From an uncultured bacterium (GTDB lineage: Bacteria; Patescibacteriota; Gracilibacteria; Absconditabacterales; Absconditicoccaceae): a stretch of 55,954 nt of DNA. A model generated the notes under the pieces. That model saw only the letters and a list, made by a program, of their open reading frames with translations. It searched no databases and was not told the origin of the DNA. The translations under genes and the position numbers were made by a program. The stretch is taken from NCBI GenBank assembly GCA_903904875.1, contig CAIVEC010000013.1:1-55954 (forward strand), given 5' to 3'. How positions within the stretch are numbered: position 1 is the stretch's first letter; each line of letters begins with the position of its first letter. Below, one piece after another: positions 42,202 through 50,685 of the stretch.

Positions 42202-42852
42202 ATGCCAAAAAGAAAACCAGAAAACAAGCGGATAGAAGTTATCCTCTTGCAAAGCGATAAGCACCTCGGGGAAAAATTCGAAATCATCAAAGTAAAGCCT
42301 ATTTTTGCCAGAAATGTCTTGTTACCGAAAAATATCGCGGTCCTCGGAGACGCAAACAACAAGAACAAATTCGCTCAGAAGATGGCAGCTGCAGAAGTCG
42401 ATAGAAAAAAGAAAGCTGCGGGCTTGGACGATCTTTTCGTAAAACTTCACAATGATGGAGGTATTACGCTGGTCAGAAAAGCTAACGCTGAAGGAACCTT
42501 GTATGCAAAAGTCGATGAGAACGATATAGCGACCGCTATCAACGAAGTGTATGGGACAGCCATCGAACCACATTATTTAAAGCTTAAAAAGAAAATCACT
42601 GCGCTTGGAAACTTCACCGTTCCATTCTTGTATAAAGAACTCAAAAAGGATGTAGCCGTCAAAGTCGAACAGGATCCAGAAGAAGCAGAAAAATTAGCGA
42701 AACATAAAAGTTCTAAAACCGCTAAAGCGGAACCAGATGAAGAAGTGAAAGTGAAGAAAACAAGAGACGAGATAGCCAAAGAGAAAGAAGCAGCTAAACA
42801 AGTTAAAAGAGCTGAAACCATCAAGAGATTGAAAGAGAAGTTCAAGGACTAA
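42202..42852 (+). CDS. rplI: Ribosomal protein bL9, C-terminally extended
   Basis: A 216-residue bL9. The N-terminal domain has RIEVILLQSDKHLGEKFEII and VKPIFARNVLLPKNIAVLGD, matching the L9 signature. The long connecting helix is NKFAQKMAAAEVDRKKKAAG and the C-terminal domain has KLHNDGGITLVRKANAEGTLY. After the usual 150 residues comes a 65-residue highly charged Lys/Glu-rich tail (EEAEKLAKHKSSKTAKAE, KTRDEIAKEKEAAKQ). There is no TGA glycine, as in hup, consistent with high expression. ATG at 42202 fits MPKRKPENKRIEV; an earlier in-frame ATG would add a hydrophobic stretch and is rejected. Confidence 0.9.
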   Translation: MPKRKPENKRIEVILLQSDKHLGEKFEIIKVKPIFARNVLLPKNIAVLGDANNKNKFAQKMAAAEVDRKKKAAGLDDLFVKLHNDGGITLVRKANAEGTLYAKVDENDIATAINEVYGTAIEPHYLKLKKKITALGNFTVPFLYKELKKDVAVKVEQDPEEAEKLAKHKSSKTAKAEPDEEVKVKKTRDEIAKEKEAAKQVKRAETIKRLKEKFKD

Positions 42853-43034
42853 AAATAGACGAAAAGTTGCCGAACGGTTGCTAAAAGATAGCTAACTTTA
42901 GGCAATATTTTAGCGCGAAGCGTTTGTCGTGAGTCCGACAGGACGAATATTAGTCTAAAGAAAGTTGAAGCATAACCATGCTTATCATATTCCCGCTTCG
43001 CGGGAGTGAAAATCCGCCTAGGCGGATTTTTTTT
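42853..43034 (+). terminator. 3' region of rplI with terminator at 43009-43034
   Basis: After rplI come 150 bases with several small inverted repeats (AGTTGCCGAACGGTTGCT, TTCCCGCTTCGCGGGA). Then a perfect AATCCGCCTAGGCGGATT palindrome with an eight-T run is the likely terminator. Parts resemble the nusA-mutL gap at 50579-50685. Confidence 0.8.
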
Positions 43035-43037
43035 ATT

Positions 43038-43064
43038 AAAAAAACCGTGTGAACACACACGGTA
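43038..43064 (-). terminator. Terminator of the 137-aa membrane gene
   Basis: On the minus strand ACCGTGTG / CACACGGT followed by seven T, starting 4 bases after the TGA at 43071-43069. If TGA were Gly the hairpin would be translated. Confidence 0.88.
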
Positions 43065-43068
43065 GATG

Positions 43069-43482
43069 TCAAGAACTTTCAAGGGATTTTCTCTTATCAT
43101 AATGATATCTAAAGATACCTAATGTTATGATAAATCCGATAGGGAATACATAGACATTTACTATTACCCAGGATGAGGTGGTAATACCTACTCCTATTGT
43201 CGCCATTATGATCAGTATAAACATAACAGCCAGTACGATACCCATGATACCTACACATTTGTAATAATGCTTTCTTGTTCTACGCAGAACGCATAATTTA
43301 AGCAATAACCAGAACATATAGTAGAATGCTACATCAGCAACGAAGACTATCCAGGGCCGGTTACCTATCAATCCTCCTATCATCAGAGAGCATACCAAGA
43401 ACACGCCTATAACCAGGATAATGGGAATCCATCGCAACAACCAGCTGCCAAGATCCGAAATGTTTTTTATAATTTTTTTCAT
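43069..43482 (-). CDS. Multi-pass membrane protein that appears to stop at TGA
   Basis: A 137-residue protein with four hydrophobic helices (IPIILVIGVFLVCSLMIGG, FVADVAFYYMFWLLLKL, MGIVLAVMFILIIMATIGVG, FPIGFIITLGIF) and basic loops. None of its 11 glycines is TGA, and the frame ends in TGA just before a hairpin terminator. If TGA is read as Gly the product gains 11 residues, ending at TAA 43038-43036 after running through the hairpin. The compact promoter-gene-terminator form and codon pattern suggest acquisition from a standard-code bacterium. No family is recognised. Coordinates are given for the TGA-stop reading. Confidence 0.75.
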   Translation of the reverse strand: MKKIIKNISDLGSWLLRWIPIILVIGVFLVCSLMIGGLIGNRPWIVFVADVAFYYMFWLLLKLCVLRRTRKHYYKCVGIMGIVLAVMFILIIMATIGVGITTSSWVIVNVYVFPIGFIITLGIFRYHYDKRKSLESS

Positions 43483-43507
43483 AATTTTTTATTTTTTTGT
43501 TACTTAT

Positions 43508-43535
43508 CTTATATTTATTTACTGATAAATGTCAA
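43508..43535 (-). promoter_or_regulatory. Promoter of the 137-aa membrane gene
   Basis: TTGACA (43535-43530) and TATAAG (43513-43508) with a 16-base spacer. The -10 and spacing equal those of the cassette at 48976-49003. Confidence 0.7.
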
Positions 43536-43602
43536 CCTCACTTACCAGTGGATTTTGGGAGCGAATTTTCTATAAAGCTACTATTTATTCTTCGATATCT
43601 CT

Positions 43603-45156
43603 ATGTTTCAATTACAATCATCATATAAACCAGCCGGAGATCAGATCAAAGCCATCGAGCAGATCAAGAAGCTTTTTGAAAGCGGAAAAAATAAGGCTAC
43701 CCTACTCTGAGCGACAGGAACCGGAAAGACGTTTACCATGGCGAATATGATCCAGCATTTACAGAAACCGACATTAATCATTTCACACAATAAAACACTT
43801 GCTGCGCAGCTTGCAACGGAGTTCAAGTATTTTTTCCCGAACAACGCCGTGCATTATTTTGTTTCCTATTTTGATTATTACCAGCCGGAAAGCTATCTGC
43901 CGGACCAATGATTATATATAGAGAAAGAAGCTACCATCAATCAGGAAATCGAGATGTACAGACTAGCAACCATGGCTTCATTGCTTACGAGGAAAGATGT
44001 GATAGTAGTAGCGTCAGCGTCTTCGCTCTACGGTCTCGGACAGAAGAGATTCTTCGAAGAAAACTGTCTGCAATTCGAAGTAGGCAAGCAATACAAGTTC
44101 CGTGAACTTAAAAAGCAGCTTCTCCATATGCAATATAAACCTATTGTTTCCAAGATAGAACACGGAATGTTTGAATTCAAATGAGATATTCTGGATATCT
44201 TTTCCAGTACGGAGAAATTCGTGTACAGATTGCATTTCAACGAAGAAGTGCTTGAATTGATCGAACTGAAAGATTCATTAACCTTTGAACATAAAGAAAA
44301 TAAGAATAAAGTGACGCTTCGGCCAGCGACGCAATTCTTGCAGGACGTCTCAGATCTGGATACCATCTTGGAACAGATGAACGCTGAAAAAGAGCTCAGA
44401 GTGAAGGAATTTGAGAAACAATGAATGCTTGTGGAAGCTGAAAGGATAAAGAAAAGGGTGGAATACGATATCAGGATGATCAAGGAAACAGGATTCGTGA
44501 ATGGAATTGAAAATTACTCATTATATTTTGACAACAGACTTCCTGGTGAACCGCCAAACACGATTTTCGATTATTTCCCGGACGATTTTCTATTGATCAT
44601 CGATGAATCGCATATGACATTACCACAGTTGAGAGCCATGCCAGGAGGTGATAGATCAAGAAAAGCGAATCTTATAAAATACGGTTTCAGACTTCCTTCA
44701 GCGGTCGATCATAGACCACTCAGATTCGAAGAGCTTGAAGGAATTTTGGGCTGGAAAGATCTGAAAGATATCGTCCTAGATCAAGCATTTGATATTAATT
44801 CGAATGTATCGAATACGCACGTAGAAATCTTCAATAAATATAAGAAGATGAAAGAAGCGCGTGGAGAAAATCAGTTGATCACGTTGGTCAAAAAGCATAA
44901 AAAAGACGCGAAATCCATTTTCTTGTCTGCTACACCTGCCGAATACGAGCTGAAATTATCCGACAAAATCGTGGAACAGATCATCAGACCGACATGATTG
45001 TTGGATCCGATTACCTACGTCTATCCAAAATCAGGAAACTACGATTCACTCATCCTCAGTCTGGAAACATTGATGAAGAAAAAGCCTCATCTCAAGGAAT
45101 TCATGAAATGATATTCACTGAAAGATGGTATAGAGGAAGTGTTTAGCAATGACTAA
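43603..45156 (+). CDS. uvrB: UvrB, truncated before the C-terminal helicase domain
   Basis: A 517-residue excision-repair UvrB lacking its usual C-terminal third. Present are the Q-motif and Walker A ([16 protein letters not shown]), [19 protein letters not shown], the beta-hairpin region [23 protein letters not shown] box [33 protein letters not shown] and motif [14 protein letters not shown]. After [14 protein letters not shown] the frame runs about 40 more residues and stops in TAA. Helicase motifs IV-VI and the UVR UvrC-binding domain (normally to about 670 residues) are missing. rimO begins 4 bases later. It may be inactive or need a split partner. Confidence 0.9.
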
Positions 45157-45160
45157 ATAT

Positions 45161-46594
45161 ATGCAAAATATACTAAACTTTTCACTGATAAACTTGTGAT
45201 GTACCAAAAACCTGGTAGACAGCCAGTATTTTCTTGGTCGTCTTTTTGATATGAGTTTGAAGACACCCGAATATCAGTTGAACTATTTTACGGATCCGTT
45301 CGATAAGAAAACTGAAATAGTTTTCGTGAATACCTGTGCGTTCATTTCTTCAGGAAGAGACGAAGCTGAAGAAACCGTGAAGAAACTTTTGAAAGTGAAG
45401 AAAACTGTTTACCTTATGGGCTGTGCAGTACAGTATTACAAGAAGTTACAGGGAGCAAGGAGCAAGGAGCAGGAACCTGCAACCTGGAACCTGCAACCTA
45501 GTTCTCTTCACTATCTTTCACGAGGTGATATGAACAAGGTGAATCTGAAAAATATTATGCAATGATATGACAGCAAAATCTTTGGAAATTTTGAATTCGG
45601 CAAAGGACCAAGAGTATATACCAACATCGAACAAAAGTTTGAATATCTCAAAATCGCTGAATGATGTGACAATCATTGCACCTTCTGTATCATTCCGAAA
45701 CTCAGAGGAAGACAAAAATCATTGCCGATAAAGAAAATCGTTGCTGAAGCGAAGCAGATGATCGTGAATGGAATCCAGGAGATAATTTTGATAGCGCAGG
45801 ATACGACAAGATATTGAACTGACATATATTGAAAACCAAAGTTACTGGAATTGCTGAAAAAGTTGGATGCAATAAAGTGAAATTTTACCTATAGACTTCT
45901 CTACCTGTATCCGGACATTGTCACGCTAAATCAAGTCAAGGAGATGAAAAAATTGAAAAAGTTCATACCGTATTTCGATATCCCATTGCAACATATAAGT
46001 TCGAATGTCCTGAAAAAAATGGGAAGATTCTATGATGAAGAATATATAAAAGAATTTTTGGATCAGATCAAAAGATCCTTTCCCAGCAGATTCATCAGGA
46101 CGAATCTCATCATCGGATTCCCCGGCGAGACGAAGAATGATTTTGAAAAATTACTGAAGTTCGTAGACGAAACGAAGTTTGATAATATAGCGCTTTTTGA
46201 ATATCATGACGAGCCTTTGGCTGCTTCCAGCAAATTAGCGAATAAAGTCGATGGCCATGAAATCAGAACGAGATTCACCAAGATCAGACAGCTTGTGAAT
46301 AAACAATTATTGGAAAGCGGAAATGCAAGAAAGTGAAAACAGGAAATCGGTTATATCATGGAAATTAGTTCCCCCACCCTTAATCCCTCCCCATTACATG
46401 GAGAGGGAAATAAGAAATCACCCCTCTCTAAGAATTGGAGAGGGGCCGGGGGTGAGGAAACTCTCGTCGTAAGGCCACGATTACATTGTCCGGAAATCGA
46501 TAGCTACGATGAAATTCCTATCAAAAATGTCATAGGGAGCTTCGAGAGCAAAAATGAGTTGGAAATAGGCGATAAAATCATATATTCAGTGTAA
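45161..46594 (+). CDS. rimO: RimO-like ribosomal S12 methylthiotransferase with two in-frame insertions
   Basis: A 477-residue radical SAM methylthiotransferase that modifies Asp of ribosomal protein uS12. The MTTase domain has [19 protein letters not shown] (Gly by TGA), [12 protein letters not shown] and LMGCAVQYY, supplying three cysteines. The radical SAM site is [17 protein letters not shown], followed by AQDTTRYGTDIYG and RLLYLYPD, which are RimO rather than MiaB signatures. Two repeat-derived segments are inserted in frame: R3 DNA at residues about 94-114 and R1 DNA at about 401-434 in the TRAM domain. The start ATG at 45161 comes 4 bases after uvrB. Confidence 0.93.
45441..45501. repeat. 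R3 element inserted in frame in rimO
   Basis: GTTACAGGGAGCAAGGAGCA followed by GGAACCTGCAACCTGGAACC encodes [15 protein letters not shown] inside the methylthiotransferase domain, directly after the third cluster cysteine region. Confidence 0.75.
46363..46461. repeat. R1 element inserted in frame in rimO
   Basis: Two R1 hairpin units (CCCTCCCC...GGAGAGGG and CCCCTCTCT...AGAGAGGGG-like, ending GGGGGTGAGGA) encode [15 protein letters not shown] and GAGGEE inside the TRAM domain. The frame is preserved. Confidence 0.8.
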
Positions 46595-46621
46595 TGTGCT
46601 TTAGCATCTAATAATTTTCTC

Positions 46622-47497
46622 ATGCCACTTACACCCGAGCTTCAAAGCATCGTGGATGCATTTCAGAACGAGAAAATCGTAGCGTTGCTCGCACCGAGTT
46701 TTCCGGTGGATTTCTCCTATCCGGAGATCATCATCAACCTCAAGATGCTCGGCATCCAGAAAGTAGTCGAACTCACCTATGCAGCCAAATTGATCGATGA
46801 GGAATATGAGAAGATACTCAAAGCGAATCCCGACAAGCAATATATCTGTCCGAACTGCCCTACTATCGTCATGATGATAAACGCGAAATATCCGGAACTC
46901 AAGGAATATATCATCAATGTTGCTTCGCCCATGGTCGTCATGAACAGGTTCGTAAAGAAGGAATACGGACCAGACTACAAGACCATATTCATAGGACCGT
47001 GTCTGGCGAAGAAAATGGAAGCGAAACACTACGATATAGATTATGCGATAACGTTCAAAGAGTTACAAGACATCTTCGATTATAACAAAGAGAATAATAT
47101 CGCTCCGAAAGAATTCACCTATTCCGTGACCGAAGACGGTACGCCGGATTTCGATAAGTTCTACAACGATTATACAAAAGTCTATCCGCTTGCAGGAGGC
47201 GTTGCTACAACCATACATATCAAAGGCGTAGTTCAGAAAGAACAAGTCATCATAGCTGACGGACCTGCAAATCTCGATGCAGCATTCCAGGAATTCAAGA
47301 ACAACAAGAATATCAGGTTCCTCGATATCCTCGCCTGCGAGTGATGATGCATCGGCGGTCCCGGCATGATGTCCAAAGCGCCGTTGGAAGAGAAGAAACA
47401 GAGAGTCTTAGCCTACAAGCAATACTGCAGAAAAGATAAGATATGATCCAAATTCGGCAAGTTCGAATACGCCGAAGGCTTAGACATAACTAGATAA
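46622..47497 (+). CDS. [FeFe]-hydrogenase large-subunit C-terminal-like protein
   Basis: A 291-residue protein matching the iron-only hydrogenase large-subunit catalytic domain. P1-like YICPNCPTIVMMINAKYPEL is followed by VASPMVVMNR, P2 TIFIGPCLAKKMEAKHYDIDY and P3-like FLDILACEGGCIGGPGMMSK. The N-terminal ferredoxin clusters are absent. P1 has CPNCP instead of TSCCP, so it is either a divergent hydrogenase, an NARF/Nar1-like cluster carrier or a sensor. TGA codons fall in EGGC and near the C-terminus. Start ATG 27 bases after rimO, same strand. Real H2 chemistry is not established from sequence. Confidence 0.8.
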
Positions 47498-47502
47498 ATT
47501 TA

Positions 47503-47630
47503 ATGAAAAATTAAAAAATTAATAATGAATAATGTTGGTATTGTATACTTATTAGCTATTGTAAAATTACAATAGTCCATTAGTTTAAACAAATCCTACA
47601 TTTTTCATTTTTCACTATTCATTATTCATT
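47503..47630. repeat. R4 MITE-like inverted repeat
   Basis: TTAATGAAAAATTAAAAAAT at the left end, core GCTATTGTAAAATTACAATAGTCCAT, and CATTTTTCATTTTTCACTATT at the right, ending at the next ATG. Confidence 0.75.
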
Positions 47631-48791
47631 ATGTTGAGTTTATATATCCACATCCCCTTCTGTGCAAGCAAATGCGCCTATTGCTCCTTCAATAGCATGC
47701 CGATAGATTTTTCCGATACGCTGATTGATGAATATATCGAAGCATTAAAAAAAGAGATCGATCATTATGCTGATACCATAGAAGATAAACAATTGAAAAC
47801 CTTATATATCTGATGATGAACTCCGAGCAGGATCTGATCATCAAGGATCATCGACATCATCGAACATATCAGGACCAATTTCGATTTCGAAGAACTGGCG
47901 GAAATGAGCATCGAATTGAATCCGTATCCTGAAGAAGAGGTTTTGAACTTCGTACAGGATCTGAATAAAAAATATAATAAGATCTCCAGACTGAGATACA
48001 GTTTCGGTATCCAGAGTTTCGACGACGAAGTCTTGAAGATAACAGGAAGAGCGTATAATTTTTCCAGCATTGTTGAGTTTCTAAGAGCATTGAGCAAGTA
48101 CAAGCAGGAAAATAATGTATTTAATTTCGATTTCATCGCCTTCGGAAAATTCCAGGTCAGCAAGAATGGATTCAAACAGCTCCGGCATGAATTCAAACGC
48201 GACTTCTTCCAGAACTTCCTCGCTAGCTGATTCGCTGACAGTATCTCTTTATATACCCTAGAAAACATCAAAGACAAGCTATGTCCGAAAATCTATTTCG
48301 GGACTGACGAAGAGATCATGGAAGAATTTCTGATCCTGAAAGAGATGGTCGAGAATGAATGATTCGCAAGATATGAAATATCGAATTTTGCTCATGCCGG
48401 CAAAGCATCAATCCACAATATGGTCTACCGGAATATGGAACCGTATATCTGATTATGACTCTCAGCCTCATCGTTCTTCGGTAACAAAAGATGGACGAAT
48501 ACGTGAGATATCAAGCAGTATATTCAAGGAGAACGGATCGATAAAAAAGCAGTCCAAGTATTGAATGAATCAGATCTATTGATTGAAGAATTTTTTCTCA
48601 GACTGAGAACCAGAGAAGGAATCGCCGACATCAACAAATTTATTTCTGTCCTTGTTCCGAACCACGAATCATTGTTAAAAAATTACAAAAATGAATGACT
48701 AATCCTTTTTGACTGAACTAAATTACAGCTTACCGATGAAGGGATGAACGTATATAATTCCATAATCACGGATTTATTGATAAAAATATAA
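47631..48791 (+). CDS. HemW-like radical SAM protein
   Basis: A 386-residue coproporphyrinogen-III-oxidase-family radical SAM protein. The cluster motif is SLYIHIPFCASKCAYCSF (CxxxCxYC). GGGTPSRIG follows, then SIELNPYPEEE and the RYSFGIQSFDDEVLKITGRA block, close to the HemW/HemN family (Q-S-F-x-x-x-x-L-x-x-x-x-R). YEISNFAHAGKASIHNMVYR is the typical E-N-F-x-x-H/N region. HemW relatives are haem chaperones; a haem pathway is not visible in this window. Start ATG abuts an R4 element. It ends in TAA and converges on a minus-strand terminator. Confidence 0.9.
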
Positions 48792-48793
48792 AG

Positions 48794-48960
48794 AAAAAAA
48801 CCTCTTGCGATAAACACAAGAGGACCTCATTAGTTCAGCTTCCTAGCAAACTTTTCTTTGTCGCTCCACCGAACAAAATAAGTAATCATTAAGATTACGT
48901 CTCCAACCTTTCTGACTGATATAATCCATATATAAATGTATACTAATTGCAATGTTTTTA
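48794..48960 (-). other. Short minus-strand transcription unit with terminator
   Basis: On the minus strand CCTCTTGTG / CGCAAGAGG followed by a T-run (48823-48794) is a good terminator. Upstream lie only tiny frames: ATG at 48929 gives 28 residues (MDYISQKGWRRNLND...) and stops in TAG at 48845-48843. An overlapping frame ends NKLN-like at TAA. It could be an sRNA or a peptide gene, or just the bidirectional terminator of the HemW gene. Not resolvable by eye. Confidence 0.35.
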
Positions 48961-48975
48961 GCAGAAATCTAATAG

Positions 48976-49003
48976 TTGACTTTTATTATAAAATAAGTAT
49001 AAG
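48976..49003 (+). promoter_or_regulatory. Promoter of the 125-aa lipoprotein gene
   Basis: TTGACT (48976-48981) and TATAAG (48998-49003) with a 16-base spacer, 28 bases from the ATG at 49032. Confidence 0.7.
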
Positions 49004-49031
49004 ATATAAAAATAAAAACACCCTAAAGTAT

Positions 49032-49409
49032 ATGAAAAATTTATTCTTATTATTAGCCATTCTTTTTATCATGGCTGGATGCCATAGAGAAAAGACACAG
49101 GAAGAAAAAAAAGACAGTGAGATGACCGCGATGATACATAAAATGAAATATAATGAATATCGCGACATCGAAAACCTTCAATTCGGTTATCTTATCGACC
49201 GCATCAGAGCGAGTGAAAGAATGGGGAAGGTTGTACAATTAGGCGAAGAGGAATTCGATGTTTTTCACTACAACGACTCTACCGATGCTTATCCTTACTG
49301 TTTGGAGGGTAAAAGATATACTCTCTGCATCAATCCTAAATCCATATTTCCCGATCACTTCACGATCATGAAGACATGGAACGAAAATCAGGACCAGTAT
49401 AATGAATGA
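49032..49409 (+). CDS. Small lipoprotein that appears to stop at TGA
   Basis: A 125-residue lipoprotein. The signal peptide NLFLLLAILFIMAGC has a perfect lipobox, then a charged linker (HREKTQEEKKDSEM) and a compact domain (YNEYRDIENLQFGYLIDRIR, GEEEFDVFHYNDSTD). All five glycines are GGN. The frame meets TGA at 49407, seven bases before a hairpin terminator. Under code 25 it would run on 29 more residues to TAA at 49494. As in the cassette at 43069-43482, this looks like a gene built for TGA as stop. No family is recognised. Coordinates are for the TGA-stop reading. Confidence 0.72.
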   Translation: MKNLFLLLAILFIMAGCHREKTQEEKKDSEMTAMIHKMKYNEYRDIENLQFGYLIDRIRASERMGKVVQLGEEEFDVFHYNDSTDAYPYCLEGKRYTLCINPKSIFPDHFTIMKTWNENQDQYNE

Positions 49410-49416
49410 TATTTAT

Positions 49417-49439
49417 GGAGCGTGTTCGCTCCTTTTTTT
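49417..49439 (+). terminator. Terminator of the 125-aa lipoprotein gene
   Basis: GGAGCG / CGCTCC with a TGTT loop followed by seven T, immediately after the TGA codon. Confidence 0.88.
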
Positions 49440-49532
49440 GTTAACAGAAATACACTTGCAAACTTGCTCAGAAAGTATATCTTAAGTACAGGATAATATG
49501 ATTATCCTATTTTTTATTTACTGCCAAAACCC

Positions 49533-50561
49533 ATGAGATTAGATGGAAAAAGTATCCAGGCCGCTATCATGCAGCTTGTTGATGATTATAAATTCGATCC
49601 GTACCAAGTCCTTGAGATCGTCAAAGCAGGGATCAAATCAGGATTCAAAAAAGATTATCCTCAGTACAAGAAATCCGATATCATCGTAAACATCGAGAAT
49701 GATGGAACCGTAACTATTTATAGAGAGCTTGAAGTAGCGAAAGAAGTTGAGGATCCTGAAATACAGATCACGCTCGCTGATGCAAAAAAAATCAGAAAGG
49801 ATGTAAAAATGTGAGAAAAATTATTGATCAACGTCACTCCTGATACGCTTGAACTTTCCAGGATTGCTGCTCAATCTGCAGCTCAGACTATCAAACAAAG
49901 TCTGAAAGCCATCGAGAGAGAAAGATTCTACGAGAAGTTCCAGAATAAGCAGTGAGAATTATTGAAAGCGAGAGTCATCAGAGTGCATGCTGATAGTGTG
50001 ATTTTGGATATCGAAGGAACAGCGGTCGTATTACAGCCGGATGGTCAGATTCCGAATAGGATGTATGAACCAGGTGAAGAAATATTCGTCTTATTGAAAC
50101 AAATCTCCAAAGGACAAGGCGGTATCGTCCTTGAAATCACTCAGTCCACTACAGAATATATTGAAGCTATCTTGAGAAAAATCGTACCGGAACTTGAAGA
50201 AGGTGTCGTGGCTATCGAAAAAATCGTAAGAATTCCTGGAAGAAGAACAAAAATCATCGTCTACTCCAATGAAGAGAAAGTCGACCCGGTCGGAGTGATG
50301 GTAGGAAGCAAGGGAGATAGGATAAACACCGTGCTTTCATTGCTCGATGGAGAAAAGATAGACTTTATCGAAGATGTGGAAGATCCGATACAATTGATCA
50401 AAAACTGTCTCAAACCGGCACAGATAAATAACGTAGAGCTCATCGATAACAAAGCTATCGTGACCATGGATGAAAGCCAGAAAGCGCTCGCTATAGGAAA
50501 ATGAGCTTCTAACGTGAAGTTAGCTACACAGATTACAGGATATCAGATAGAAATCAGATAA
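49533..50561 (+). CDS. nusA: Transcription termination/antitermination factor NusA
   Basis: A 342-residue NusA. The N-terminal RNA-polymerase-binding domain covers about residues 1-125 (SIQAAIMQLVDDYKFDP, SRIAAQSAAQTIKQSLK). The S1 domain follows at 135-200 (LLKARVIRVHADSVILDI). KH1 has VGVMVGSKGDRINTVLSLLDGEKID, and KH2 ends MDESQKALAIGKGASNVKLATQITGYQIEI. Length equals the minimal NusA without C-terminal acidic repeats. TGA glycines are seen in the S1 and KH2 parts. It normally lies in the rimP-nusA-infB operon; here it stands alone after an apparent acquired cassette. Confidence 0.96.
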
Positions 50562-50602
50562 TTCTTACTATCAGATAAACATCCGCATAATGTGGATGAC
50601 AA

Positions 50603-50630
50603 ACAGTTGCCGAAAGGTGGCTGTTTTTTT
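50603..50630 (+). terminator. Terminator of nusA
   Basis: ACAGTTGCC / GGTGGCTGT stem (with G-U pairs), GAAA tetraloop and an eight-T run, 41 bases after the nusA stop. Confidence 0.85.
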
Positions 50631-50685
50631 TATGAGCGATTGTTCGGCAATCTTTAGTCTACCTTTCGTCGCAATCTTTGATTGC

